Shown piece by piece: positions 16,272 through 24,920 of a stretch of 34,675 nucleotides of DNA (the first letter of the stretch is position 1; each line of letters starts with the position of its first letter). The notes beneath the pieces were generated by a model. That model made no database searches. It had not been told where the DNA came from and saw only the letters and a program-made list of their open reading frames with translations. This DNA comes from Ignavibacteriota bacterium. Lineage in GTDB: Bacteria > Bacteroidota > Ignavibacteria > UBA10030. A program made the position numbers and the translations under genes. Location: assembly GCA_003170475.1 (NCBI GenBank), contig PMZI01000013.1:1-34675 (forward strand), given 5' to 3'.

Positions 16272-17209
16272 ATGACCAAGAGAAGGATCTTCTGCGCACT
16301 GGTAGCGTCTGCGCTTGTCATTGCATGCTTCTCGCCCGCAAGCGGGCGTCAGAAACAACTGAAATGGGAGATCGTCATCGGAACAGACTCCAGCGATGAT
16401 CAGCCATCGGCGTTGTATCTTCCAAAGGAAGTGATGGCCGACAAGAGGGGAGATATCTATGTGCTTCAGAAAGAGTCGATCGAGAAGTTTAACAGTCATG
16501 GTGGCCACGTTCTCTCTGTTGCTTCAAAAAAAAATGAAAGGGGCCCGGTGAGTTTGCCGGCCCGACATCTCTCGCACAGGACGGAGACGGCTCTTTGTAT
16601 GTGTGGGACGAATTCCAAACGAGAGTTTCGAGGCTCGATCCGTCCGGGAAATTCATCAGCTCCTTCAAGGTGGGCTCGCTCTACAAACAAATGGCAATGT
16701 GGGGAAAGGGGGAGTTCATCTTCCTCGGATTGTCACAGGATCACATACTGCATGTCTACTCAGGGAAGGGCAAGGAACTTAGGAGTTTCGGGGATCCGTT
16801 TGAACCCGTGCCCGACGTACCTGCGTTTGCGACAAGCCCCATGGAATGGTTTGTCCAAGGCGACACCGTATGGGTAGCTAATCCCTTGCAGTATGAGATC
16901 AGGCAGTATGTAGGAGAGAAGCTCGTTTCGACGATAAAGGGACCAGACAAATTTCCCCGACCGATGGTTCGCGAAAGAAACGGCAGTGTCGGGGTGGGGA
17001 TTTCAAAAGGTATCTTCGGTCTCGCTGCTTGTGGCGGGCGACTCATTGCATTGGTGGCATTGAATGCCGCAACTTTGGATGTCTATGAAACGAAGAGTTG
17101 TCAGCTTCTATCACGTATCGAGTGCCGCCCGAGATTGAGGTCCTCTGACAACTCCGGCAGGCTGTACTTTGTCGATGAGGGCAAAGTCAGGATCGGACGG
17201 CTCGAATGA
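16272..17209 (+). pseudogene. six-bladed beta-propeller gene broken by a single-base frameshift
   Basis: The ATG at 16272 has a strong GGGAGGA site and a signal peptide (RRIFCALVASALVIACF). The first frame runs through GDIYVLQKESIEKFNSHGG and then SKKNERG. At 16541 the family loop GPGEFAGPTSLAQDGDGSLY continues in another frame and runs cleanly to the stop at 17209. Joining the frames needs one extra base within GAAAGGGG at 16536-16543 (for example a fifth G, giving NERGPGEF, or a fourth A, giving NEKGPGEF). Insertion in the nearby A9 run would create TGA, so it is not the site. The rest is intact, so the break is recent, or is an assembly error, or is read through by slippage. Full product would be about 312 residues. 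It stands between a propeller and the second pump. Confidence 0.85.
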
Positions 17210-17388
17210 GCTCGAATGAAGACGAATAGGGCCTGGGGTGGTTTTGCTGCTCTGTTCTGGATTCTTGATCAAAAAATTCGGGAATGACAGCGAAGGGCGA
17301 AGTCGTGACATTCTTGCCTGCCTGAACGAATAAGCACTGGTCCTCCCTGATCTGAGGCGAAAGCATCACAAATGGAATCTCGTGCACA

Positions 17389-20300
17389 ATGAACGCCTCA
17401 TTTTTCCAACGATTCCTTCATCGTCCCGTCGCCGTGAGCATGTTTTATGGTGCTCTGGTCGTCGGCGGCGTCTTTGCGTTTTTGCGACTTCCACTTGAGC
17501 TTGCCCCAACGAAGGAGTTTCCACGCCTTTCCGTCAATACCACCTGGGGGAGCACCTCACCTGAAACTGTCGAGATGTTTATTACCTCGCCCATAGAAGA
17601 GATTGCCAATACCGTCAGCGGTGTGCGAAAAGTCAGCTCCACCTCAATTGAAGGCGCGTCAACCGTTGATATCGAATTCGAGCAAAAGATCGACATGAAC
17701 TTCGCGAGGCTGGAGCTGAGCGAAAAACTGGCTGCATTCGCGGAAACGCTGCCACCGGGTGCAAATGCGCCTTCCATCCAGCGCTATGTGCCAAAGGACT
17801 TGAGAGACCTGCAAGGGTTTCTATCGTTTTCGTTGTCCGGAAATCGACCGCCCCATGAGTTGAGGAAGTACGCTGAGGAGAAAATCCTTCCGTTTCTGCT
17901 TTCGGTCAGGGGGATTGCGAATGTCCAGGTCTTAGGCGGTCAAAATCGTGAGCTGCAGATTGAGCTTGACCCTGACAAAGTTCTGGCGCGTGGATTGCAG
18001 CCTGATGAACTAAGCAGCAAGTTGAGAGAACTTCAGTTTCACGCTCCTGTTGGAGTCCTCGAGAAGAACCAGGGGAGAATCTACATTGCAGTTCGCAACG
18101 ATGCTGTAACCGTGCAAGAACTTGAGCAATTCGTTGTAGCGAGCACGTCGGGAGGTGTGCCCATACGTATCCGTGATCTTGGGAAAATCCAAGATGGGCT
18201 TTCTGAGGCCCGAAGTTTCTACCGCATCAATGGAAAGCCGACCGTCACGATTCTCATCGACAAAGAGCCTAACACCAACACTCTGAGCCTTGCCGATGCC
18301 GTATTCGAACGATTGGAGGCCCTGCGCAAGGATTTCCCGGTCGGGTACTCGCTCATCAAGGAATCTGACAAGAGCCTGCAAATGCGAAAGGAGTTGGGAA
18401 AGCTCTACCAGGAGATACTGATTTCGCTCCTTTGCATTTTTGTCATTCTCCTGTTCTTCCTGCGAAACCTGAGAGCACCTCTCGTCATTCTCTCATCGAT
18501 ACTTTTTTCCGTGGCAGGAACATTTGTGCTATTCTGGTTGTTCGGGGTTGGACTGAATCTGCTGACGCTTGCAGGATTGGTTCTGGGATTCGGCCGGTTA
18601 GTGGATGATTCGATCGTCGTGCTTGAAAACGTGAATCGTCATGTCAATGCAGGTTCTGGTGATCGTTTCTCACGTGTCGCTCGGTCGGTTTCCGAAATAG
18701 CGCTTCCTGTGGTCGCTTCGACTCTGACGACCGTCGGAGCGCTGTTGCCTTTGAGCTTTCTCCCGCAGGATCTCAAACCGTACTTTCTTGACTTTGGAAT
18801 TGCGGTTGGTGTCTCGCTCATGATGTCCCTTCTTGTTTCGTTCACGCTTATCCCGACGGTTGCAGCGCACAGGGACGTCGTTTCGGTGAGTTTTCGATTT
18901 CTTGACCGTATGGGTTCCAGAGTGTTGAATCTCTATCAGTCACTCTTGCACCACGCCTTACGCCACAAGAAACTGGTCATCGTCGTGACGCTTTGGTTGT
19001 TTGGCTTGCCTGTTTGGCTGCTTCCGGACAAAATTGATTCTGAGAGCCGTTCAGCATCTTTCTATAACGCCACATTTGGGAGCGAGTCGTATAAGCTCAT
19101 TAAGCCATATGTGGACTATTTGTTCGGTGGGACATCGCACCTCTTCTTTGCTAAAGTGACAAAAGGGGAGGTGTGGGATTTTGACAATCAGACATACCTG
19201 ATGGTATATGTCGGATTTCAGCAGGGAACAGAAATTGAACGGTACAACCAGATTGTGGGTGAAGTTGAAAAGCTCGTCCTTGTGGAAAAGAATGGAATCG
19301 CGAAAGTCACTGCGAGAGTGCAGCCCGATTACGCGATGGTGAAGGTTGATATCGCCGATTCGGCGGCGAACACTGCGCTTCCGTTCGAATTGAAGAACCA
19401 ATTGATTGTGTATGCCGCGCAGACAGGAGGAGCGACGATCAGTGTCTCAGGATTTGGACCTGGATTCTATAGTGGCGGGGAATCGGCACCGAGCTTCTAT
19501 GTCAAGGTGTTTGGATACAACTACAACAAGGTGAAGGATATCGCAGAGGAATTCCGTCAGCGTATCGAGCGGAACCCACGGGTTGCAGAGGTCGACATCG
19601 ATCGATCTTTCGGACGGTGGAACAAGACTTTTGAGCTTGTCGTGACGGTGGATCGGGGGGCAATTGCACATCACGGCCTATCGGTGATAGAGGTCATACG
19701 TGCCGTAAGGTCTTTCACGAGGGGGGCAATTGAACAAAGCCAGCTTGATATTGCCGGCGAGCGTGTTCCTTACACCATCAAGTTTTCCGGCTACAAAGAT
19801 TTTTCGACGAGCGACTTGCGCCAGGCGACAATTGCGAACCAACAAGGAGATAAGGTCCGACTCGGCGACATTATTGGCATTGAGGAGCGAAGGGTTCCGT
19901 CTCAGATCGAGCGGGAGGATCAGCAGTATCTGCGCCTGATTTCGTTTGAATACAAGGGGCCGTACCGATTCGGTGATAGGTATGTCGATGCGACTATTAA
20001 GGCTATGCCACTGCCGAGCGGATATTTGTTTGACCGCTCTTCCAGTTTCTTCTGGTTGTCTGAATCGAGTCAGATGTCACTTCTATGGATCGCTGTGTTT
20101 GCACTGGTCATCGTCTTCATGATCACGGCTTCTCTTTATGAATCGTTTCTCAAGCCTTTTGTGATTATCCTTTCTGTCCCTTTTTCGCTCATCGGATTGT
20201 TTCTCGCCTTCTACCTCGCCGATACGCCGTTTGGCAGGGGGGGATATGCAGCAATCGTCCTCCTGGTTGGTATTGTCGTCACGAATTCTATAGTGCTTGT

Positions 20301-20565
20301 GGATTACATCTCAAAGAAGGTCACGGGTGATGACAAGACGACGGATGTGCTTGTGGATGCTGCCTCAGTACGAATTCGACCTGTCATGATGACCACGTTG
20401 GCGACGGTAGGCGGTTTGGTTCCGCTTCTGCTCATGGGGGAACGGACAAGCATTTGGTATTCGTTGTCTCTCGGAACCATCGGCGGTTTGGTATCCTCGA
20501 CGTTGCTGACGCTCGTGGTGGTCCCCGTTGTGTATGCGAGCATCTTGAGGGTCAAAATGGACTGA
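17389..20565 (+). CDS. RND-family efflux pump permease, second copy
   Basis: 1058 residues, normal length. The opening is FFQRFLHRPVAVSMFYGALV, and the first porter motif is TSPETVEMFITSPIEEIANT. TM4 carries GRLVDDSIVVLENV with both Asp (D406, D407). TM10 carries GIVVTNSIVLVDYI with Thr (T965) at the usual Lys position. The last helices are TLATVGGLVPLLLMGERTSI and STLLTLVVVPVVYASIL. It differs strongly from the pump at 11660, which has only one of the two TM4 Asp, so the two could form a mixed trimer as MdtB and MdtC do, or be separate pumps sharing the adaptor at 1934. The last gene of the + strand block, it converges on a response regulator 62 bases further on. Confidence 0.93.
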   Translation: MNASFFQRFLHRPVAVSMFYGALVVGGVFAFLRLPLELAPTKEFPRLSVNTTWGSTSPETVEMFITSPIEEIANTVSGVRKVSSTSIEGASTVDIEFEQKIDMNFARLELSEKLAAFAETLPPGANAPSIQRYVPKDLRDLQGFLSFSLSGNRPPHELRKYAEEKILPFLLSVRGIANVQVLGGQNRELQIELDPDKVLARGLQPDELSSKLRELQFHAPVGVLEKNQGRIYIAVRNDAVTVQELEQFVVASTSGGVPIRIRDLGKIQDGLSEARSFYRINGKPTVTILIDKEPNTNTLSLADAVFERLEALRKDFPVGYSLIKESDKSLQMRKELGKLYQEILISLLCIFVILLFFLRNLRAPLVILSSILFSVAGTFVLFWLFGVGLNLLTLAGLVLGFGRLVDDSIVVLENVNRHVNAGSGDRFSRVARSVSEIALPVVASTLTTVGALLPLSFLPQDLKPYFLDFGIAVGVSLMMSLLVSFTLIPTVAAHRDVVSVSFRFLDRMGSRVLNLYQSLLHHALRHKKLVIVVTLWLFGLPVWLLPDKIDSESRSASFYNATFGSESYKLIKPYVDYLFGGTSHLFFAKVTKGEVWDFDNQTYLMVYVGFQQGTEIERYNQIVGEVEKLVLVEKNGIAKVTARVQPDYAMVKVDIADSAANTALPFELKNQLIVYAAQTGGATISVSGFGPGFYSGGESAPSFYVKVFGYNYNKVKDIAEEFRQRIERNPRVAEVDIDRSFGRWNKTFELVVTVDRGAIAHHGLSVIEVIRAVRSFTRGAIEQSQLDIAGERVPYTIKFSGYKDFSTSDLRQATIANQQGDKVRLGDIIGIEERRVPSQIEREDQQYLRLISFEYKGPYRFGDRYVDATIKAMPLPSGYLFDRSSSFFWLSESSQMSLLWIAVFALVIVFMITASLYESFLKPFVIILSVPFSLIGLFLAFYLADTPFGRGGYAAIVLLVGIVVTNSIVLVDYISKKVTGDDKTTDVLVDAASVRIRPVMMTTLATVGGLVPLLLMGERTSIWYSLSLGTIGGLVSSTLLTLVVVPVVYASILRVKMD

Positions 20566-20627
20566 GAGGATCCCCGTCTCATTGAATCCTGTCGCTCGCA
20601 CCTCTCTGAGATTCCCGCTTTCGGCAG

Positions 20628-21302
20628 TTACAAGATGTTCTCGTTGAGGGTCTTCGCAACCACTGCGCCGCGAGTGTGAACGCCGAGTTTTGAATAGATG
20701 TGCTTGAAGTGGGTTGTGAGCGTGTTGTAGCGGAGGGAGACCTTTTCGGCAATGTCCTGCATTTTCAGTCCTTGAACAACATATCCGAGTATTTCCTTTT
20801 CCTTTTGCGTGAGCCTGTAGTCCGTCTTTACGCCGACGTGAATGTGACGCGAACTTTTCGATCCCGTCAAATTCTGCTCGAGGGTTTCATTGAGGATTTT
20901 TGTAACCTGGGGGGAGAGGTATATCCGATTTGAGTTCACGGCTTCGATGGCCAGTGAAATCTGAGCAGGCGAACAGCCTTTCAGAATATATCCTCTCGCG
21001 CCAAGGCGAATGAACTCCCGTATCAATTCCCGATCATCGTGCATCGTATGAATCAAAATTCTCACGGTTGGAAGTGCCGACTGCAGCATCTTGATAGCGT
21101 CGGTAGCGTTCACATCGGGCAGTCCGATGTCCAAAAGGATAATATCAGGATGGAGCCGCTTGGCACGTCGGACAGCCTCTTTTGCGTTCATCGCCTGTCC
21201 GACCACACTAATCCGCTTGTTGTCTCTCAAACAGGACCGTATGCCCGTAAGCACAACGGGATGGTCATCCACAAGCAGGACTTTGACTATGTTTGCAGGC
21301 AT
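20628..21302 (-). CDS. NarL/LuxR-family response regulator
   Basis: 224 residues. The receiver domain occupies residues 1-120: acidic pair D12-D13 (LLVDDHPVVL), phospho-acceptor D58 in ILLDIGLPD, and the Lys in GYILKGCSP. A LuxR-type helix-turn-helix occupies about 160-224 (LTQKEKEILGYVVQGLKMQD, IAEKVSLRYNTLTTHFKHIY, SKLGVHTR). It starts three bases after the stop of the kinase gene and is certainly its partner. Targets are not visible. The convergent RND/propeller block is a candidate by position, and so is the kinase operon itself. Confidence 0.95.
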   Translation of the reverse strand: MPANIVKVLLVDDHPVVLTGIRSCLRDNKRISVVGQAMNAKEAVRRAKRLHPDIILLDIGLPDVNATDAIKMLQSALPTVRILIHTMHDDRELIREFIRLGARGYILKGCSPAQISLAIEAVNSNRIYLSPQVTKILNETLEQNLTGSKSSRHIHVGVKTDYRLTQKEKEILGYVVQGLKMQDIAEKVSLRYNTLTTHFKHIYSKLGVHTRGAVVAKTLNENIL

Positions 21303-21305
21303 AGG

Positions 21306-22499
21306 TTACTTTGCCTCGACTTCTCTGAGCCTTTCGATGGGAATCTCGACGATAATTTCTGTTCCCCGATGGCGGTTTGACAGGATGATAAGTTCTCCAC
21401 CGATGTAACTTGCACGTTCTATCATGCCAATGAGGCCGAGGTGTGCTTCCCGAGTATTGACAGGGAAACGCGCACGGTTGAATCCTTTGCCATTGTCTTT
21501 GACCGAAACCCGAAAGATCCGACCTTCAACTTCAAAGTGAATGGATGCGCGATCGGCCTTTGAATGTTTTTCCACGTTGGCCAGGCTCTCCTGAATGATT
21601 CGAAACAGTGCAAGAGTGACATCGGCGGGTATGTGCTCTGGCAGCCCTTTTTGATCGAGCTCAAGGTCAATACCAGTCCTAGTCCTAAATTCCTCAGACA
21701 CCGCCCGGACTGCAGGATACAGCCCAAGCTTGTCCAGTGTCACTGGTCGGAGATTGCCCAGCATTCTCCGGACTTCACGTATAGTTTTGCCGAGAATTCT
21801 TGATGCTTCCTTCAAACCGGGCTTGACGGACCGCCGGCTGTGAGTGAGATTGTCCTGAGAAGAGTCGACGAGGATTTTTGCAGAATGGAGCATTTGTGCG
21901 ATGCTGTCATGCAGTTCTCCGGCCACGCGCTTGCTCTCAGATTCCTGGACTTCGATGACCCTCCTGGCAAGACGCTTGAGGTCTTCTTCGGCCTGCATGC
22001 GTTCAGTAAGATCCCTGCAGTTGACGGCGATGGCCCGGACAGAAGGTTCATCGAGCAGGTTGGTCGCAATGAGCTCGATAGGTTTCCATGAATCATGGTG
22101 ATCCTGAATTCTACATTGCGTTGTGAAGGTACTATGGGCGGATTTCAGAACATCACTTGCGAGATCTGTCACCTGTTGGCGATCGCCAGGGTGGACAAGG
22201 TCCAATGGGCTTTGGATTCTCGGATTCAGAACCGAGTAACCGATTACCTGTTCAGTGTTGGGACTCGCGTAGAAAACCTGGCCAGCCGAACTGAAGAGAA
22301 TGAGTGCATCCGTGCTCCGCTCTACGAGAAGGCGGAATCGTTCTTCCCGCTCGCGAAGTTCTTGCGTTTGCTGAGAGAGCATTCTCACATATCTTCGGTG
22401 GCTTAAGACGACGGCGGAGACAAAGGCGATGCAGAGTACGACAAGCCCGGCTGTTGCCGTCAGGAACGTCCACCAGATATCTGGCGAGTTGATCGACAT
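21306..22499 (-). CDS. PAS-domain sensor histidine kinase (HisKA_3 type)
   Basis: 397 residues. One membrane segment (about 10-33, WWTFLTATAGLVVLCIAFVS) is followed by a short coiled stretch and a PAS domain at about 55-165 (RFRLLVERSTDALILFSSAG...). The dimerisation/phospho-acceptor box is ESESKRVAGELHDSIAQML with His197, typical of kinases paired with NarL regulators. ATPase boxes are RIIQESLANVEKHSKA (N), DNGKGFN (G1) and GLIGMIERA (G2). There is almost no periplasmic part, so the signal is probably sensed in the membrane or by the PAS domain in the cytoplasm. The first 40 bases overlap the end of the upstream membrane-protein gene, a sign of coupled translation and linked function. Confidence 0.95.
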   Translation of the reverse strand: MSINSPDIWWTFLTATAGLVVLCIAFVSAVVLSHRRYVRMLSQQTQELREREERFRLLVERSTDALILFSSAGQVFYASPNTEQVIGYSVLNPRIQSPLDLVHPGDRQQVTDLASDVLKSAHSTFTTQCRIQDHHDSWKPIELIATNLLDEPSVRAIAVNCRDLTERMQAEEDLKRLARRVIEVQESESKRVAGELHDSIAQMLHSAKILVDSSQDNLTHSRRSVKPGLKEASRILGKTIREVRRMLGNLRPVTLDKLGLYPAVRAVSEEFRTRTGIDLELDQKGLPEHIPADVTLALFRIIQESLANVEKHSKADRASIHFEVEGRIFRVSVKDNGKGFNRARFPVNTREAHLGLIGMIERASYIGGELIILSNRHRGTEIIVEIPIERLREVEAK

Positions 22500-23113
22500 A
22501 GGAACGCAACTCCATAGAGAACACTTGCAGCAATACTGATTATTGAATGTGACACCCAGGCAGCTCGAAGGGTCTCGACGGATCGGCTGAGAAGAAAGTT
22601 GCTCAAGGCATAGAGGACGAGAAGTCCTGCGAAGTAGACGAGCGTTGCCGTAGAGATCCAGAACCGGGGTTGACGAGCAAGCGATGCGTTTGATTCTTTG
22701 TCGAGCTCATAGAGCGAACGCCCGGCGAGACACACCAATAGAAGTCCCTCGATGGTCCTTGCGTAGTTGTTGAACGTCCGGAGATTCTCGAAAAATAGCA
22801 CTCCTCCCAAGCAAATCAAGGCGAAGGCAACTGTCGATGCTTGTACCACGAGCTTTTCGCCTTTGTTCATCTGCCAGATTGAAAACATCCAAGCGAACAA
22901 GGCGTATTGAACTGGCGTGAATATGCGGCTGAACCACAGATTATTGATGCTACGTTGGGCCAGATAGTACTCGAAAACAGATGACAATGCGGATATGAAA
23001 AAATACGCTGAGAGAATCCTGAGTTCTGTATTCGAGTGCCTATATCGAGCCAGCGCAATGACACATACTGCGAGATCCACAATGAATGCGACCTGAGAGT
23101 GGAGCGGGATCAT
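22460..23113 (-). CDS. multi-pass membrane protein of the kinase operon
   Basis: 217 residues with about six to seven membrane segments (for example VAFIVDLAVCVIALARY, YALFAWMFSIW, TVAFALICLGGVLFF, TLVYFAGLLVLYALSNFLL, SIISIAASVLYGVAFLC). No enzyme motif is visible. Similar small polytopic proteins are often found next to HisKA_3 kinases in Bacteroidota (from memory) and may be membrane sensors for kinases that lack their own input domain. The 40-base overlap with the kinase gene fits this. It starts eight bases after the preceding small gene. Ligand unknown. Confidence 0.75.
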   Translation of the reverse strand: MIPLHSQVAFIVDLAVCVIALARYRHSNTELRILSAYFFISALSSVFEYYLAQRSINNLWFSRIFTPVQYALFAWMFSIWQMNKGEKLVVQASTVAFALICLGGVLFFENLRTFNNYARTIEGLLLVCLAGRSLYELDKESNASLARQPRFWISTATLVYFAGLLVLYALSNFLLSRSVETLRAAWVSHSIISIAASVLYGVAFLCRSTRQISGGRS

Positions 23114-23121
23114 TTAAGCAC

Positions 23122-23436
23122 TCAACTGTTCAGTGGATTTGGCGCTGAACAGAACGGGGGGCATGGAAAATGATCATCGCTCATCACTCCTGCGGAGAGG
23201 TCATCGCCATTCTGGTTCACCCCAACCAACACCAGCGCAATAGATCCGTCGGTGTTTTTGCCGAAATACATCCGAAGGGCAACGCATCCAGGCTGGTCGA
23301 GTATCTGCTGGACACTCTCGTTCCAAAAACCGGCAGCTTTAATTGCTGAAGGCGGGTTGGACGTTCTGTAATTGGCTGTCAGCGTACTAGCCTTATCGAG
23401 CGTGATTGTCTGATCTTTCTTTTCGGGCAGTGACAT
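23122..23436 (-). CDS. conserved small hypothetical protein with Cys-Pro C-terminus
   Basis: 104 residues with no signal peptide. A GGAG lies six bases before the ATG. The pattern ITLDKASTLTANYRTSNPP, then ILDQPGCVALRMYFGKNTDG and SIALVLVGVNQNGDDL, and the ending PCPPFCSAPNPLNS are shared with a family of unknown function that I remember from many Bacteroidota genomes, usually as single small genes. The conserved Cys pair in PCPPFC could bind metal. The gene is the first of the sensor-kinase operon here. That link is not a feature I know for the family. No function can be assigned. Confidence 0.7.
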   Translation of the reverse strand: MSLPEKKDQTITLDKASTLTANYRTSNPPSAIKAAGFWNESVQQILDQPGCVALRMYFGKNTDGSIALVLVGVNQNGDDLSAGVMSDDHFPCPPFCSAPNPLNS

Positions 23437-23863
23437 GTGGGGCTCCCTGTTTTTTTATGAATGTGTATGTTGCGCTGAAAATCAGCGGATTTGCAATACT
23501 ATGCCCAAATGAAGATGGATGCAATACCAAGTTCTTGGTATGCGCGTTTAAGGGACGGCGATCGGTTGAGCCCATTCCAGCCTGGGTCTACTAACGAACC
23601 TTCTGGAAGTCACAAACAAGGTCGATAGGACTTCAAAGACCCCGCAAATGTATGAGCTTCGAGACGGACTGTCAATACCTAAATCGCGGTATATTTGGGT
23701 GTTCGCAGCTCGGAGAGTGAATGCTCTGCTCGTGGGCTTCAGAATGGCACGAGAAGAGGCTTTGGGCGATAAGCACGTGAATAGCATGAAGATGAGTGGG
23801 GGGCGTGCAATTTTTGGGAATCGGGGTGGCCATCCTTCGCCACCCCGACTCATGATGTGCGCG
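23437..23863 (-). other. 427-base gap between the kinase operon and the phage-like module
   Basis: No supported gene. Two overlapping frames on opposite strands (23548-23853 minus, 23648-23884 plus) have no family features. The part near 23440-23520 should hold the promoter of the kinase operon. A strong dyad at 23821-23848 lies just downstream of the phage-like ATPase gene. Confidence 0.45.
23821..23848 (-). repeat. ten-base-pair dyad after the phage-like ATPase gene
   Basis: TCGGGGTGGC and GCCACCCCGA are perfect complements with an eight-base loop. It lies 16 bases past the ATPase stop on the minus strand, so it may end that transcript, but no T run follows on either strand. The inner arms match the hairpin at 11365-11379, which favours a dispersed palindromic repeat. 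Confidence 0.5.
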
Positions 23864-24868
23864 TCAGGCAGCCTTGGTATGTGATGCAGGCTGCAATTGG
23901 CTTCGCCTCAAGTCGATGGCGTCGGTTAGGCGTTTTGCTTGATTCTCATTGAGCTTCTTGGTGTCGATCCCTTTCAGTCGACTTTGGTCGATGGAGTTAA
24001 GTCGCTCAGTAGAAGCAGCCTTCTGAATTGCCTCCAGCATCGCTATTGTTTCCTTCTCACCGGCTTGAAACCCTGACTCATTGAACAACGGTGCCTTCAC
24101 TGGTCCAGGGGCCTTCGCTTCCGGTGCCGGTTGTTGGCCCCGGTCGAGCCATTCGAGGATCTGCTTGCCGATCTTTTCGTCCGGTTTAGAAACCAACCTG
24201 CCGTCGAAAAGACTTGAGCGGTCCTTCGTGGATTGGGCGTTGTGGTTCAGGTCGAGATCGAGCACGATGTCGAACTCGTAGTCCATACCCTCGCGTTGAA
24301 CTGGAGCCAGACCGACCTTCTTCGGAACTGACTTCCCCTTATCGTTTGTCTCGACGACGTAGTCCATTTTGGAGCGCATCGTTGCGATCAGGTGAAGCTT
24401 TGAGCGGATCATCGCTTCGATGAATGAGTTGTGCTGAGGCGTGAGCTTGCGCCAAGCTGTGAAGCTGTTCATGCCGCCATCTGCGAGCTTGCCCTGAGTA
24501 TCGAGCAAGCCGCCTTCGCCGGCCCAAGCGTGAGAGATGCTGTCGAGGATAAGCACATCGTAGCCGGCGGCCTCTGCCTGGTGGATGGCTTTGATGTACT
24601 TGTCGATTTCAAATGGAGGTTCGATGTTGAGCACATCGAAGTCGATGCGATCAGCGTAGAGCACACTGGAATTGTTCTCGGTGTCGACCAAAGCGATCCT
24701 CGAGCCTCCGCCAGAGGCGGATGCGCCTCGGGCGCAAAGGCCACAGGCAATCTTCAGTGCTGAGAGGGTTTTACCGGACCCAGCTGCACCACAAAGACCG
24801 ATGCGAGCTTTTTTGATTATGCGTTGGGCTTTTTGGAATGATGGGGTGGATGAAGATAGGGTATTCAT
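23864..24868 (-). CDS. phage-type RecA-like AAA ATPase (AAA_24/Sak4-like)
   Basis: 334 residues. The Walker A site GAAGSGKT is at 27-34 and Walker B is GYDVLILDS around D109. The strings NSFTAWRKLTPQHNSFIEAM and LIATMRSKMDYVVE are typical of nucleotide-binding proteins of phage replication/recombination modules that act in single-strand annealing or strand exchange. The C-terminal third (about 245-334) is helical and low in complexity, without a known domain. Residues 47-56 (ARGASASGGG) are an extra glycine/serine loop right after the first helix, encoded by a palindromic repeat (see 24704-24734). GAGG precedes the ATG. It is the last gene of a three-gene minus-strand module. No integrase, capsid or terminase gene is nearby, so this is a remnant or a small mobile element. 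Confidence 0.85.
   Translation of the reverse strand: MNTLSSSTPSFQKAQRIIKKARIGLCGAAGSGKTLSALKIACGLCARGASASGGGSRIALVDTENNSSVLYADRIDFDVLNIEPPFEIDKYIKAIHQAEAAGYDVLILDSISHAWAGEGGLLDTQGKLADGGMNSFTAWRKLTPQHNSFIEAMIRSKLHLIATMRSKMDYVVETNDKGKSVPKKVGLAPVQREGMDYEFDIVLDLDLNHNAQSTKDRSSLFDGRLVSKPDEKIGKQILEWLDRGQQPAPEAKAPGPVKAPLFNESGFQAGEKETIAMLEAIQKAASTERLNSIDQSRLKGIDTKKLNENQAKRLTDAIDLRRSQLQPASHTKAA
24704..24734 (-). repeat. palindromic repeat inserted in frame in the ATPase gene
   Basis: TCCGCC-AGA-GGCGGA (24707-24721) is a perfect six-base stem, followed by GCGC-CTCGG-GCGC. It encodes the ASASGGG loop of the ATPase. A related element (CCGTCTCC-GTC-GGAGGCGG, then ATGAGCGC) lies at 25443-25470; both share AGGCGGATG followed by GCGC. 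The repeat has been accepted in frame in a surface loop. Confidence 0.5.
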
Positions 24869-24920
24869 GGTATACCTCGAAAGAGTTAATTGGTTAAATG
24901 GTTAATTAGTGAGTCGTTGA

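Noticed and set aside
16526-16534. A9 run as the site of the propeller frameshift or of programmed slippage
   Set aside because: Adding one A, or removing two, there leads straight into TGA, so the frame must change after 16537, within GAAAGGGG.
23548-23853. Minus-strand 101-residue frame after the ATPase gene
   Set aside because: Its first residues come from the dyad at 23821-23848, there is no ribosome site, and the composition (Arg/Ser/Pro-rich) is that of a shadow frame.
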